Under the pieces are notes generated by a model. The model was not told the DNA's origin and did not search any database. It worked only from the letters and a program-made list of their open reading frames with translations. From the NCBI GenBank assembly GCA_005879205.1, contig VBLD01000025.1:9978-28567 (forward strand): 18,590 nucleotides of DNA, given 5' to 3'. Origin of the DNA: Deltaproteobacteria bacterium (GTDB lineage Bacteria > Desulfobacterota > Binatia > DP-6). Made by a program: the position numbers and the translations under genes. How positions within the stretch are numbered: position 1 is the stretch's first letter; the number at the start of each line of letters is the position of its first letter. Shown piece by piece: positions 1-6,765 of this stretch.

Positions 1-247
1 CGTGGAAGAGGATCAGGTTCGGGATGCCGCGCACACCGTAGCGCGACGGCGTGCGGGGGTTGTCGTCGACGTTCATCTTGACGACCTTCAGCTTGCCCGT
101 GAACTCGCGGGCGATCTCCTCGACCACCGGTGCGATCGCCCGGCACGGCGCGCACCAGGGAGCCCAGAAGTCGATGAGGACGGGAGCGGAGTTCTTCAAC
201 ACCTCCTGCTCGAACGAGTCGTCGGAAACTGCCAACAGGTCGGCCAT
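1..247 (-). CDS. trxA: Thioredoxin, 3' end cut by window edge
   Basis: Thiol-disulfide oxidoreductase of the cytoplasm that reduces protein disulfides and is itself reduced by thioredoxin reductase. The first 82 residues are visible. They contain the active site WCAPC at residues 31-35 (the usual form is WCGPC), the following helix, the KLKVVKMNVDDNP strand and turn, and the GIPNLILF stretch that holds the conserved cis-proline. The start is ATG at 247, with GGAGGA a few bases upstream. It lies 57 bases downstream of the PEGA-domain gene on the same strand, so it could be read from the same transcript. The Ala for Gly in the active site is common in thioredoxin variants. Family assignment is secure; whether it is the main thioredoxin of the cell cannot be told. 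Confidence 0.95.
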   Translation of the reverse strand, partial: MADLLAVSDDSFEQEVLKNSAPVLIDFWAPWCAPCRAIAPVVEEIAREFTGKLKVVKMNVDDNPRTPSRYGVRGIPNLILFH

Positions 248-303
248 GCGTCCTCCTCGCCTGTCGACGATAGCAAAGCGACCGAGGTGACGGAAGGCTC
301 GTC

Positions 304-954
304 TCAGCCGGTTCGCGCGAACGGGCCGAAGCGGACGACCTGCGTCTTGCCGGGCTGGACGTCGACGTGCTGCTCGGCCGGCTCGCGACCCTCGACGCGC
401 ACGGTGAGCGTGTGCGGCCCGCGCGGTAGCGCGAGCCAGCGGCTCGCGAGGCCCTGCGCCTTCATCCAGAAGCGTCCATCGAGATCCACCGACGCGCCAT
501 CGGGGACGCCGTGCAGCTGGACGAGCCCGTAGTTCGCGCGCTCCGCCTCCTCGGGGCTCGGCTGTTCCTCGGCAGGCGGTGATGCCTCGGCCTCCGGCTC
601 ACCGTAGCCGGGCGCCTCGCCGGCCTCGCTGCCCGGTTCCTCGGGCGGCGGTGGAGGAGGATAGCCGTACGCTGGGTACGGATACGGAGCGTAGTACGGA
701 TACGGATAGTAGAAGAACGGATCGACGACGAACGGGAACCCGAAACCGAAGAAGACGTGCGAGCCACCGCGCCCTCGGAACGTCCCGCGTCCCGGCGCCG
801 GGCCCCGGTGACCGCTGAAGCCGCCCGCCATTCCTCCGCGCATGCCGTGCCCGCCCCCTCCGCGCCCTCCGCCCCCTCCGCGCGCAAAAGCCGCTGCCGG
901 TCCGATCGTGGCGAGGGCGAGCGCGACGCTCACGACGGCGAGCAGCCGCTTCAT
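304..954 (-). CDS. Secreted Gly/Tyr/Pro-rich protein with C-terminal PEGA domain
   Basis: A 216-aa exported protein of unknown role. Residues 1-25 form a signal peptide (MKRLLAVVSVALALATIGPA then AAFA). Residues 26-65 are Gly/Arg/Met-rich, 66-104 are aromatic and Tyr-Pro-rich and end in a proline run, and 105-140 are acidic and Pro/Ala/Glu-rich. Residues about 142-208 read as a PEGA domain (GLVQLHGVPDGASVDLDGRF, then ALPRGPHTLTVRVEGREP and PGKTQVVRF). PEGA domains are small beta-sandwich modules associated with surface or envelope proteins. The ATG at 954 overlaps the stop of the upstream gene (ATGA), and a GAGGGGGG ribosome site lies inside that gene, so translation is probably coupled. The low-complexity N-terminal half resembles a flexible spacer holding the PEGA domain away from the membrane. 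That function is inference. Confidence 0.85.
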   Translation of the reverse strand: MKRLLAVVSVALALATIGPAAAFARGGGGGRGGGGHGMRGGMAGGFSGHRGPAPGRGTFRGRGGSHVFFGFGFPFVVDPFFYYPYPYYAPYPYPAYGYPPPPPPEEPGSEAGEAPGYGEPEAEASPPAEEQPSPEEAERANYGLVQLHGVPDGASVDLDGRFWMKAQGLASRWLALPRGPHTLTVRVEGREPAEQHVDVQPGKTQVVRFGPFARTG

Positions 955-1310
955 CGGTCGTCCCCCCTCGAGACGCCGCCCTCGACGCCGTAGTTGAGCG
1001 CCCGGCCGAAGACCTCGAGCGGCGCGACGATCACGTAGTACACGCCGTAGCGGATCACGAGCCCGGCCGCGTAGAAGGGCGCGTAGAGCACGCGCATCGC
1101 AGGAGAGAGCGGCGGGGGTGCCGTCTCGACGACCACGGGGGGGTACCTCCGCGGCGGGGGGGTCGGCGGGGGCGGTGGGGGCGCCGTCCGCGGCGGCGGA
1201 GCAGGTGGATAGGGTGGTGCGGGCGGCGGCTGCCCGACCGCGACGGTCGCGATCAGCAGCAGCGCGGCCATTGCGGTGAATGTCGACCGACGGAAGGGGC
1301 GGTAGGGCAC
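951..1310 (-). CDS. Small exported proline-rich protein
   Basis: A protein of 119 aa if it starts at GTG 1310, or 106 aa if it starts at ATG 1271. The GTG start is preferred because it adds a basic n-region (PYRPFRR) to the hydrophobic stretch AALLLIATVAVG, giving a normal signal peptide, and it has a GGGG site upstream; the ATG form lacks positive charge. The mature part opens with a long proline tract (PPPAPPYPPAPPPRTAPPPP and onward), followed by a Tyr/Val-rich segment (VLYAPFYAAGLVIRYGVYYV) that could be amphipathic or membrane-associated, and a short C-terminus. It overlaps the gene before it by 58 bases and the PEGA gene by 4 bases. No family is recognised. The overlaps and the shared secretion signals suggest the three proteins work together. 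Confidence 0.65.
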   Translation of the reverse strand: MPYRPFRRSTFTAMAALLLIATVAVGQPPPAPPYPPAPPPRTAPPPPPPTPPPRRYPPVVVETAPPPLSPAMRVLYAPFYAAGLVIRYGVYYVIVAPLEVFGRALNYGVEGGVSRGDDR

Positions 1311-1612
1311 AGGTGCCCCGGGACCCACACCCATACGGGGCGGCCCCAGGCATCCCGGCGCGATTCCCAGTGCCCGGGGTCCCAGCCCGGAGGCGGTACG
1401 GAATATTCTCCCCAGTAGGGGTACGGGTAGTACGGGTAAGGGTACGGGTAGGGCGCCCAGTACGGATAGGGCGCGACGGGCACCCCGACCGTGCCGCCGA
1501 TGAAAACGCGCGCCCGCGCGCCGGCCGGTGCAAAGGCGCCCCAGACCATGACGATGAGGATGGCGAGCAGCGCGCCGCGCATGAGGTTTCGCTCGAGTCT
1601 CGAGGTGCTCAT
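1253..1612 (-). CDS. Small exported Tyr/Pro-rich protein
   Basis: A 119-aa protein starting at ATG 1612, with a GGGG-type ribosome site just upstream. Residues about 1-35 are a signal sequence with a basic start and the core GALLAILIVMVWGAFAPAGA. After ARVFIGGTVGVPV there is a tract of PY repeats (APYPYWAPYPYPYPYYPYPY), then PPPGWDPGHWESRRDAWGRP and VWVWVPGH. Trp/Tyr/Pro-rich small envelope proteins with WxPGH(W) motifs are widespread in proteobacterial-type genomes, but their function is not established. The last 20 or so residues look unlike the rest, so a late frame slip or simple drift is possible. It is the first gene of the three-gene run and faces a divergent gene at 1747. Confidence 0.7.
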   Translation of the reverse strand: MSTSRLERNLMRGALLAILIVMVWGAFAPAGARARVFIGGTVGVPVAPYPYWAPYPYPYPYYPYPYWGEYSVPPPGWDPGHWESRRDAWGRPVWVWVPGHLCPTAPSVGRHSPQWPRCC

Positions 1613-1654
1613 CACATCCCCGCCGCGCTGGCGCAACACGCAAAGGGGGCGAAG

Positions 1655-1665
1655 GTGACGGTCAC
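1655..1665. promoter_or_regulatory. Inverted repeat GTGAC-G-GTCAC in a divergent intergenic gap
   Basis: A perfect 5-1-5 inverted repeat between the two divergent genes starting at 1612 (minus) and 1747 (plus). It sits where an operator could lie, but no promoter boxes are clear and no regulator is encoded beside it. It may be chance in such GC-rich DNA. Confidence 0.2.
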
Positions 1666-1746
1666 GGGTTCCGCTTTTCCCGTTGCGGTGGCGGTCGGCT
1701 CCGGGGCTTGCTATTGGCGCGCCCCGACAACAGGGGGGAGCGCGCC

Positions 1747-1989
1747 GTGGCGGACCAATTCCTAGAACTCGCGGTTCACATCAAGCTGGCTTCGGAGGTC
1801 GTCGTGGCGGCCGCGGAGCGGCTACCCGTTCTCCGGCCGGACGAACCAGGGGCTGCCGCCGATGCCTGGTCCGGGATCATGGATGGCTTGATCGCGCTCA
1901 ACATCCAGCTCGGATTGATGGAGCAGCTGCTGCGTGCCGCCGTGCGGCAGAGCGCTCCGGCACCGGCGCGCCTGTCCGGCTCGCACTGA
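1747..1989 (+). CDS. Small unknown helical protein
   Basis: An 80-aa protein. The start is GTG at 1747, chosen because GGGGGGAG lies six bases before it and the upstream in-frame residues look non-coding. The sequence is alpha-helical in character: DQFLELAVHIKLASEVVVAA, then a loop RLPVLRPDEPGAAA, then DAWSGIMDGLIALNIQLGLM and EQLLRAAVRQ. No signal peptide, catalytic motif or known domain is recognised. Two amphipathic helices joined by a Pro/Gly loop would suit a small dimeric or partner-binding protein, but this is only a shape argument. It precedes the SnoaL-like gene by 59 bases on the same strand. Confidence 0.6.
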   Translation: MADQFLELAVHIKLASEVVVAAAERLPVLRPDEPGAAADAWSGIMDGLIALNIQLGLMEQLLRAAVRQSAPAPARLSGSH

Positions 1990-2048
1990 GGGTAGCGGGA
2001 TCTTTCGGCGGGATGGGCGCTGGTCTCGCAACGTGCTAGCCAAATCCC

Positions 2049-2435
2049 ATGCTGAGTCACGAGGATGCTTTGGCGCTGTTCGAACGGAGGCGCCGGGCGT
2101 GGCTCGCCGAGGACCTGGACGCCTACCTGGCGCTGTGGACCGAGGACATGACCTTCCAGTCGCCGATGCATGCGGAGCCGCTCCGCGGCCGGAGCGCGTT
2201 CGCCGAGCTGGTAGGGCGGTCGCTGGCGACGACACGTCCGGTTCGCTTCGACCTCGAGCACCTCGCCGTGCGGGATGACGCCGTGCTCGCCGAGTGGTGC
2301 ATCGCGGTGGAGCGGCGTGGCAGCGGCGGGCGGATCGAATGGCGCGGCATGAGCGTCGCCGAGATGCACGAGGGTCGCATCGCGGTGTGGCGCGAGTACT
2401 GGAACCCCGCGGCTCTCACAGGAGGCGTCGGGTAA
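2049..2435 (+). CDS. SnoaL-like / NTF2-fold protein
   Basis: A 128-aa single-domain protein starting at ATG 2049. The order of elements matches the SnoaL-like NTF2 superfamily: an N-terminal helix (EDALALFERRRRAWLAEDLD), AYLALWTEDMTFQSPMHAEP with the early Trp and Asp, RGRSAFAELV, and the strands FDLEHLAVRDDAVLAEWCIA, WRGMSVAEMHEGRIAVWREY and W. The cone-shaped fold binds small hydrophobic ligands and serves as ketosteroid isomerase, polyketide cyclase or hydrolase in different branches; the substrate cannot be read from the sequence. It is complete for the family. It converges with the tRNA-Leu gene a few bases past its stop. Confidence 0.85.
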   Translation: MLSHEDALALFERRRRAWLAEDLDAYLALWTEDMTFQSPMHAEPLRGRSAFAELVGRSLATTRPVRFDLEHLAVRDDAVLAEWCIAVERRGSGGRIEWRGMSVAEMHEGRIAVWREYWNPAALTGGVG

Positions 2436-2439
2436 CGAA

Positions 2440-2523
2440 TGCCGAGGAGGGGAATCGAACCCCTAAGCCCTTGCGGGCGGAGGATTTTGAGTCCTCTGCG
2501 TCTGCCAGTTCCGCCACCTCGGC
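2440..2523 (-). tRNA. tRNA-Leu (anticodon CAA)
   Basis: Read on the minus strand, the acceptor stem GCCGAGG pairs with CCTCGGC. The anticodon arm GAGGA-CTCAAAA-TCCTC gives anticodon CAA (reads UUG). A long class II variable arm (CGCCCGCAAGGGC) follows, and the T arm AGGGG-TTCGATT-CCCCT is standard. The discriminator is A at 2440. No CCA is encoded, so the 3' end must be added by the CCA-adding enzyme. Length is 84 nt. Confidence 0.95.
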
Positions 2524-2597
2524 GTAGAGAGACCGGAGCTTAGCGTGCTGCAGGGACCCCGGACAACCTTCGTCGACGATCGGAGAGGGTGGACACG

Positions 2598-2798
2598 ATG
2601 ATGGAACAACGCCGCGCCCATGCGTCGGGAGAGGCGGAGTCGAACGAGGCGCTCGTCAACCTGAACGCGCGGGTGCCGCGGCATCTCTGGAGGCGAGTCC
2701 GCCTGCAATGCCTGCGCGACGAGCGCTTGTTGCGGACGTTCATCACCGAAGCCCTGCGCGAGTACCTCCAGGGGCGCGGCGCGCGCTCAAGCGTCTAG
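2598..2798 (+). CDS. Ribbon-helix-helix-type DNA-binding protein
   Basis: A 66-aa protein. Two ATGs in a row (2598, 2601) follow GGAGAGGG by a normal distance; an in-frame GTG at 2589 lies inside that site and is less likely. Residues 1-17 are a polar tail. The strand ALVNLNARVPRHLWRRVRLQ followed by CLRDERLLRTFITEALREYL matches the beta-alpha-alpha layout of CopG/Arc-type repressors, in which the strand enters the DNA major groove as a dimer. Many such proteins are antitoxins, but no toxin-sized partner is next to it: upstream is a tRNA and downstream the convergent HEAT gene. It may be a stand-alone repressor. Its TAG stop shares a CTAG with the stop of the opposite gene. Confidence 0.65.
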   Translation: MMEQRRAHASGEAESNEALVNLNARVPRHLWRRVRLQCLRDERLLRTFITEALREYLQGRGARSSV

Positions 2799-3478
2799 CG
2801 CGTCGCGTTGCTCTCGGGCGGCTTTCGGTCGACGGCGAGGGACGGCGGGACCACAGGCGGCGCCGGACGGTCACGGATCTTGCGTGCCGCCTCGACGGCC
2901 AGGCGGCGGAGCACGTCGCCCTGACCGTCCTTCGCGAACGCGTCGAGCGCCGGCAACGCTGCGCGGTCGCCGATCTCGCCGAGTGCGAAGATCGCGTTGC
3001 CGCGCACGGCCGGGTCGATGTCGCGCGACAGGATGTCGAGGATCGGGCCCGCGGCGCGCGGATCGCCGATCTTTCCGAGGGCGGCCAGGATGCGCTGTTT
3101 GGTGGGGAGGTCGGTGTCGCGCAGAAAGAGCTGCTGGATCAGCAGACCGGTCGCCTCCTTGGCGTGCGCGTTGCCCAGGGTGTCGATGGCCTTGATGCGG
3201 ATGCGCGTGTCGGGGTCGTTGGCCGCCTGGAGCAGATAGTCGACCGCCTTCGGCTCGTTGATCTCGCCGAGCGCGCGTACGGCTTCGAGACGCGCCTCGG
3301 GATCGTCACCGTTCAGCTTCCGGACGTTCTCGTCCAGCTTCTGGTCGGTCTGTGGCCGGTTGTAGCGGTCCCGCAGGCCGCGGCGTCCCTGCTGGTCGAG
3401 CGGGAACTGCGCGAGAGCGAGCGCCGGGATGGTAATCGTCGCCAGCGCGAGTAGCGGCGCGCGCACCCGGCCCCTCAT
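2795..3478 (-). CDS. Exported HEAT-repeat protein
   Basis: A 227-aa protein starting at ATG 3478, chosen because it opens a clear signal peptide (MRGRVRAPLLALATITIPAL then ALA|Q). After a short linker (residues 25-50), at least four HEAT-like helical pairs follow: ARLEAVRALGEINEPKAVDY, TRIRIKAIDTLGNAHAKEAT, TKQRILAALGKIGDPRAAGP and VRGNAIFALGEIGDRAALPA, then LRRLAVEAARKIRD. These have the regular R-x-A-A-x-x-L-G-x-I-x-D-P-x-A pattern of PBS-lyase-type HEAT repeats, which form a curved scaffold for protein-protein contacts. The C-terminal 25 residues are Pro-rich. Export implies a periplasmic or outer-envelope scaffold; its partner is unknown. It is divergent from the J-domain gene at 3591. 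Confidence 0.85.
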   Translation of the reverse strand: MRGRVRAPLLALATITIPALALAQFPLDQQGRRGLRDRYNRPQTDQKLDENVRKLNGDDPEARLEAVRALGEINEPKAVDYLLQAANDPDTRIRIKAIDTLGNAHAKEATGLLIQQLFLRDTDLPTKQRILAALGKIGDPRAAGPILDILSRDIDPAVRGNAIFALGEIGDRAALPALDAFAKDGQGDVLRRLAVEAARKIRDRPAPPVVPPSLAVDRKPPESNATR

Positions 3479-3590
3479 CGGGCGGCGAGTCTCGCCCAAG
3501 GTCCCTTCGAATGCAAACGCCGACGCTCGCACGAATTTTCTTCCGGGCCGGAAGCGTTTCTGATAAGCCCCGCCCGCGACGGACGTGGCC

Positions 3591-4400
3591 ATGCGCAACC
3601 GGCGGCTGGCCCTCGAGGGCCTCGCAAAGATGCTCGACGCGGGAGCGCTCGAAGAGCTCTTCACCGGCCCCGATGCCGAGGCCGCGTTCGTCTACGATCT
3701 GCTCGTCGATACCGCCCGGGCCCGAAGCTCGGCCTATTATCAAGAGATCTGCCGGGTCGCGCGCCGGCGCGGTGTCACGCCCGACTACGTCATCGACCGG
3801 GCCGTCGTGCTGCTCGGGGCGATGGCCGAGCGCCGGCGGATGGATCTGTACCGGATTCTCGGCGTGGCGCCGCTCAGCACGGGCGATACGATCCGGCAGC
3901 GCTGGCTGGCGGTGGCGCGGTCGACCCATCCGGACGTGGGAGGCGACGGCGTCCGGTTCCGGCAGGCGAAGCAGGCCTACGAGATACTCCGCGATCCCGT
4001 TCGTCGCGCCGAGTACGAGCGGTTCTGGGTGAGAGCGCTCGGTCCCTTCGAGCGAGTGATGCCGGCCGACGCCGGTCCCGTTCCCCCCCCGGTCGAGGCG
4101 CCGCGGCAAGAGATGCCGGAGAGACCCCCGGCCGCGCCCGCTCGGCCGCCATCGGCCGTGGTCGCGACCCTCCTCTCGGACGCCGCCCGCCTCCTGCAGA
4201 CGCGGGAGGCGCTCGACCGCCGATTCGAGGAGGGCGGGATCGGCGGGATTCTCTTCCGGCTCGAGACGGCGCTCGCGGCCGTCGAGCGCGCCGAGCTCGA
4301 GAGCCTGCACGCCGAGGTTGACCGTCTGGCCGCGACGCTCGCGTCGTGGCGGGACCAGCTCGCCGCGGTCGCGGAGCTGAAGCGTCGGCTGGGAGCGTGA
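3591..4400 (+). CDS. J-domain (DnaJ-like) protein
   Basis: A 269-aa protein starting at ATG 3591 (GTG 3585 would add two residues). Residues 84-146 form a J domain: MDLYRILGVAPLSTGDTIRQ, RWLAVARSTHPDVGGDG with the essential HPD at 113-115, then FRQAKQAYEILRDPVRRAEY. The J domain stimulates ATP hydrolysis by an Hsp70 partner. Residues 1-80 are an unrecognised helical domain, 150-185 a Pro/Ala-rich linker, and 186-269 helical and coiled-coil-like (FRLETALAAVERAELESLHA). It lacks the G/F region, zinc finger and C-terminal substrate domains of DnaJ itself, so it is a specialised co-chaperone. No dnaK or grpE lies nearby. The J domain sits mid-protein, which is unusual compared with N-terminal placement in DnaJ. 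Confidence 0.88.
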   Translation: MRNRRLALEGLAKMLDAGALEELFTGPDAEAAFVYDLLVDTARARSSAYYQEICRVARRRGVTPDYVIDRAVVLLGAMAERRRMDLYRILGVAPLSTGDTIRQRWLAVARSTHPDVGGDGVRFRQAKQAYEILRDPVRRAEYERFWVRALGPFERVMPADAGPVPPPVEAPRQEMPERPPAAPARPPSAVVATLLSDAARLLQTREALDRRFEEGGIGGILFRLETALAAVERAELESLHAEVDRLAATLASWRDQLAAVAELKRRLGA

Positions 4401-4428
4401 GGATCTCCCCGGGTCATCATGTGCGCGG

Positions 4429-5085
4429 CTAGGGAAGCGCAGCGTGCCGTTCGAGGACGAGCGCCGGGGCGTCGAGCGGCAACGGACCGCCGGCACCGAT
4501 CGCGGCGGCCCAGGGGGCCGTCGCCGCGAGCAGCGCACGGAGATCGAGCGGCGGCAGCGCACTCGAGGCCACGCCCTCGAGACGAGCGCGGCCCTCGGTC
4601 ATCAGCGTGCGGGCGCCGCGCAGATTCCCGTGCGCGAGATGGTGGTACGCGACCGCGATCTGAATGACGCCCTGCAAGGCCTGGCGCATCTCGCCCACCG
4701 CCGTCTTCCACTCGGCCTCGAGAACTTCATGCACTTCGAAGAAGAGCCGCTCCTGCCAGAGCGCGGCGGCCCGCCACACTGCCCCCGTGGTCGGATCGGC
4801 CGCGCGCGGCGGCGCGGCAGCGCGATGTGCCCCCGCCGCGCGCAGCGCACGCGCGGCGTGCGCGGCGGCGGCTGGTGCATGAGGCGCATGCACGTCCAGC
4901 AGCGCCGTGCCGCCCCGCTCGACGAGGTGGAGACGGGCGAGCCATTCCTGCGCGCTCGCGGGCGGCTCGCCCCCCGGGTGCGTGAGCCATTCGAGCGCCG
5001 CGACGGCCGCGTCGTCGTCGAGCGCGGCGATCGCGAGCGCGGCGAGCGCGTTGCGGAGGGGCAGTGGAAGACCCCGGGTCACCAC
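4429..5085 (-). CDS. DUF309-domain protein
   Basis: A 218-aa protein starting with GTG GTG at 5085. Residues about 113-172 match DUF309: LFFEVHEVLEAEWKTAVGEM with His119, Glu120 and Glu123, then LQGVIQIAVAYHHLAHGN and GARTLMTEGRARLE. This is an all-helical domain with conserved His and Glu residues that could bind a metal or ligand; its biochemical role is not established. The first 100 residues are an Ala-rich extension with a strand-like LVERGGTALLDVH that might be the wing of a winged-helix domain; this is a weak impression. DUF309 proteins are often much shorter, so the extension is notable. No ribosome site is evident. The gene is divergent from the thioesterase gene, with a 68-bp gap. 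Confidence 0.8.
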   Translation of the reverse strand: MVTRGLPLPLRNALAALAIAALDDDAAVAALEWLTHPGGEPPASAQEWLARLHLVERGGTALLDVHAPHAPAAAAHAARALRAAGAHRAAAPPRAADPTTGAVWRAAALWQERLFFEVHEVLEAEWKTAVGEMRQALQGVIQIAVAYHHLAHGNLRGARTLMTEGRARLEGVASSALPPLDLRALLAATAPWAAAIGAGGPLPLDAPALVLERHAALP

Positions 5086-5153
5086 GGCGGACGTCTAGCG
5101 GTGCGCCCCGTCGCTGTAAACGCCGCGCGGAGTGTGCTAGCAAGCCCCCCGTC

Positions 5154-6011
5154 GTGAGCGGCGTGTACACTGCCCGCGTCAACGTTCGCCACCACGAGCT
5201 CGATGCCTTCGGTCGGGTGCACCCTGGCGTGTACCTGCGCTACCTCGCGCATACAGCGGTGGAGGCCAGCACGGCGGCCGGGTTCGATGCGGCGTGGTAC
5301 GAGGCGGCGGGCGCCGTGTGGCTGGTCCGCCGCTCGACGTTCACCGTGCTGCGCCCGGCGACGGCCGGCGAGGAGCTCGAGATCCGCACCTGGGTGGAGG
5401 ACTTCCGGCGCGTCCGCTCGCACCGCCGATACGAGGTGCGCGGGCTCGATGGGACGCTGCGTCTCGCGGCCCGCACCGACTGGGTGTACGTCGACCGCGC
5501 GAGCGGCCGGCCGCGCCGCGTGCCGGGCGAGATGGAGGAAGCCTTCGGCGGGATGAGCGCGCCGCAGGAGCGCGACGGCTGGCACGCTTCACCTCCGCCC
5601 GCGCAGCCGGCCCGCGCCACCCACCAGGTCCGGGTCTACGAGCTCGACGCCCTCGGGCACGTGAACAATGCGGTGTACCTCGACCTCGTCGTGCAGGCGG
5701 CGCTCGACGCGATCGAGCACGCCGGCTGGCCGCTCGCGCGTCTGGTCGCGGAGGAAACCGTACCCGTGCTGGCCGATGGCGATCTCGAGTACCGTGACCC
5801 GGCGCGCTACGGTGACCGGCTCGAGACCATCACCTGGTTTGCGCCGCCCGGCGACGGTCTCGAGGTTCACCAGCGCATCGTGCGGAACGACGACGGCCGG
5901 GCCGTGGTCCGCGCGAGCACGCGCTGGCGGTGGGTGCACCCGCTGAGCGGTGCCGCTGCGGACGTACCCGAGGGTCTGCTGGCGGCGCTCGAGTCCTTGC
6001 TCGCCGCCTGA
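5154..6011 (+). CDS. Double-hotdog acyl-CoA/ACP thioesterase
   Basis: A 285-aa protein from GTG 5154; no good ribosome site is visible and GTG 5163 is an alternative. It holds two hotdog (4HBT) domains in tandem. Domain 1 (residues 5-130) has ELDAFGRVHPGVYLRYL and domain 2 (157-280) has ELDALGHVNNAVYLDLVV, the classic D-x-x-G-H-V-N-N-x-x-Y motif carried by the hotdog central helix. In domain 1 the motif has drifted (GRVHPG), while domain 2 keeps the canonical residues, so catalysis probably rests with domain 2. Such tandem proteins resemble acyl-ACP thioesterases that hydrolyse fatty acyl thioesters. The specific acyl chain is unknown. The gene converges with the padR-like gene 17 bases past its stop. 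Confidence 0.88.
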   Translation: MSGVYTARVNVRHHELDAFGRVHPGVYLRYLAHTAVEASTAAGFDAAWYEAAGAVWLVRRSTFTVLRPATAGEELEIRTWVEDFRRVRSHRRYEVRGLDGTLRLAARTDWVYVDRASGRPRRVPGEMEEAFGGMSAPQERDGWHASPPPAQPARATHQVRVYELDALGHVNNAVYLDLVVQAALDAIEHAGWPLARLVAEETVPVLADGDLEYRDPARYGDRLETITWFAPPGDGLEVHQRIVRNDDGRAVVRASTRWRWVHPLSGAAADVPEGLLAALESLLAA

Positions 6012-6028
6012 GTGCCCGGAGCCGACGT

Positions 6029-6568
6029 TCAGGACGCGTGCGCGAGGACCCGTTCCGCCGCCGCGCCGAGCGCCTGCTGGCAGCGGAGGAGCCAGTGCAG
6101 GTGCGCCTCCGCCTGACCGAGCGCCGCATCATGGGCGAGACGTCGGGTGAGTGGGGCGGCGGGACGCGCCCCTTCCTCGTGAAGGAGCGCGATGTAGCGG
6201 CGATATTCGGCTTCCTGCCGTTCGAGCTGGGCGCGCAGCGCAGCCGCGCCCTGGCGCTCGGCGGCGAGCAGGCGGACGAATATCTCGTCGCGCAGCGGCG
6301 GGGGCCAACCCGGACGGCGTGTGAGCCAGGTGGCGAGCGCCCGTTCGCCACGCGGCGTGAGGCGAAACAGGCGTCTCAGGCGCGTGCCGGAGGTTTGATC
6401 GCGTCGCACCACGAGGCCGCGACGCTCGAGCTCGTGCAGTAGCTGGTAAACCTGCCCGATGTTCGGATGCCAGAACGGGCCGAGGCGCGCGTTGAAGAGC
6501 TTCAGGAGCTGATAGCCGTGTGCTTCTCCGTCGGCCAGCAAGGCGAGCAGCGCGTAGCGCAGGTGCAT
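6029..6568 (-). CDS. PadR-family transcriptional regulator
   Basis: A 179-aa protein from ATG 6568, with a GGGGGG site upstream. Residues 1-80 are the PadR winged helix: LRYALLALLADGEAHGYQLL, KLFNARLGPFWHPNIGQVYQ, LLHELERRGLVV and then the wing RRLFRLTPRGERALATWL. Residues 95-179 form the helical C-terminal dimerisation region (EIFVRLLAAERQGAAALRAQ, RQEAEYRRYIALL), typical of the longer PadR class (PadR plus Vir_act_alpha_C). Family members usually repress a nearby transporter or detoxification gene in response to a phenolic or drug ligand. The adjacent genes here are a thioesterase (convergent) and a doubtful membrane ORF, so the target is not obvious; autoregulation is likely. Confidence 0.92.
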   Translation of the reverse strand: MHLRYALLALLADGEAHGYQLLKLFNARLGPFWHPNIGQVYQLLHELERRGLVVRRDQTSGTRLRRLFRLTPRGERALATWLTRRPGWPPPLRDEIFVRLLAAERQGAAALRAQLERQEAEYRRYIALLHEEGARPAAPLTRRLAHDAALGQAEAHLHWLLRCQQALGAAAERVLAHAS

Positions 6569-6765
6569 GTCGGATCCCCCCCGCACGCGATTGCGACCCG
6601 TGTGCCAGGGTGGATTGCGGTCTTTGCGGCGCGCGGTGGATCGATGCGTGGTCGCCGGTTCACGGGGACGCGGTGCCAGATCGCTCCGCCGCGACCCAGG
6701 CCGTAGCGTTCCGTTCACGCCTTCTTGGTACGCCCGCGCGGGTGTGTAGCGACGGCCGACGCACC

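Noticed and set aside
304..1533. A single 409-aa protein covering the PEGA gene and the genes before it
   Set aside because: The part before residue 194 is a shifted frame over the two upstream genes; the signal peptide and strong ribosome site at 954 mark the true start.
2598..2798. Toxin-antitoxin module
   Set aside because: No toxin-sized gene on the same strand within reach; the downstream gene is a convergent exported HEAT protein.
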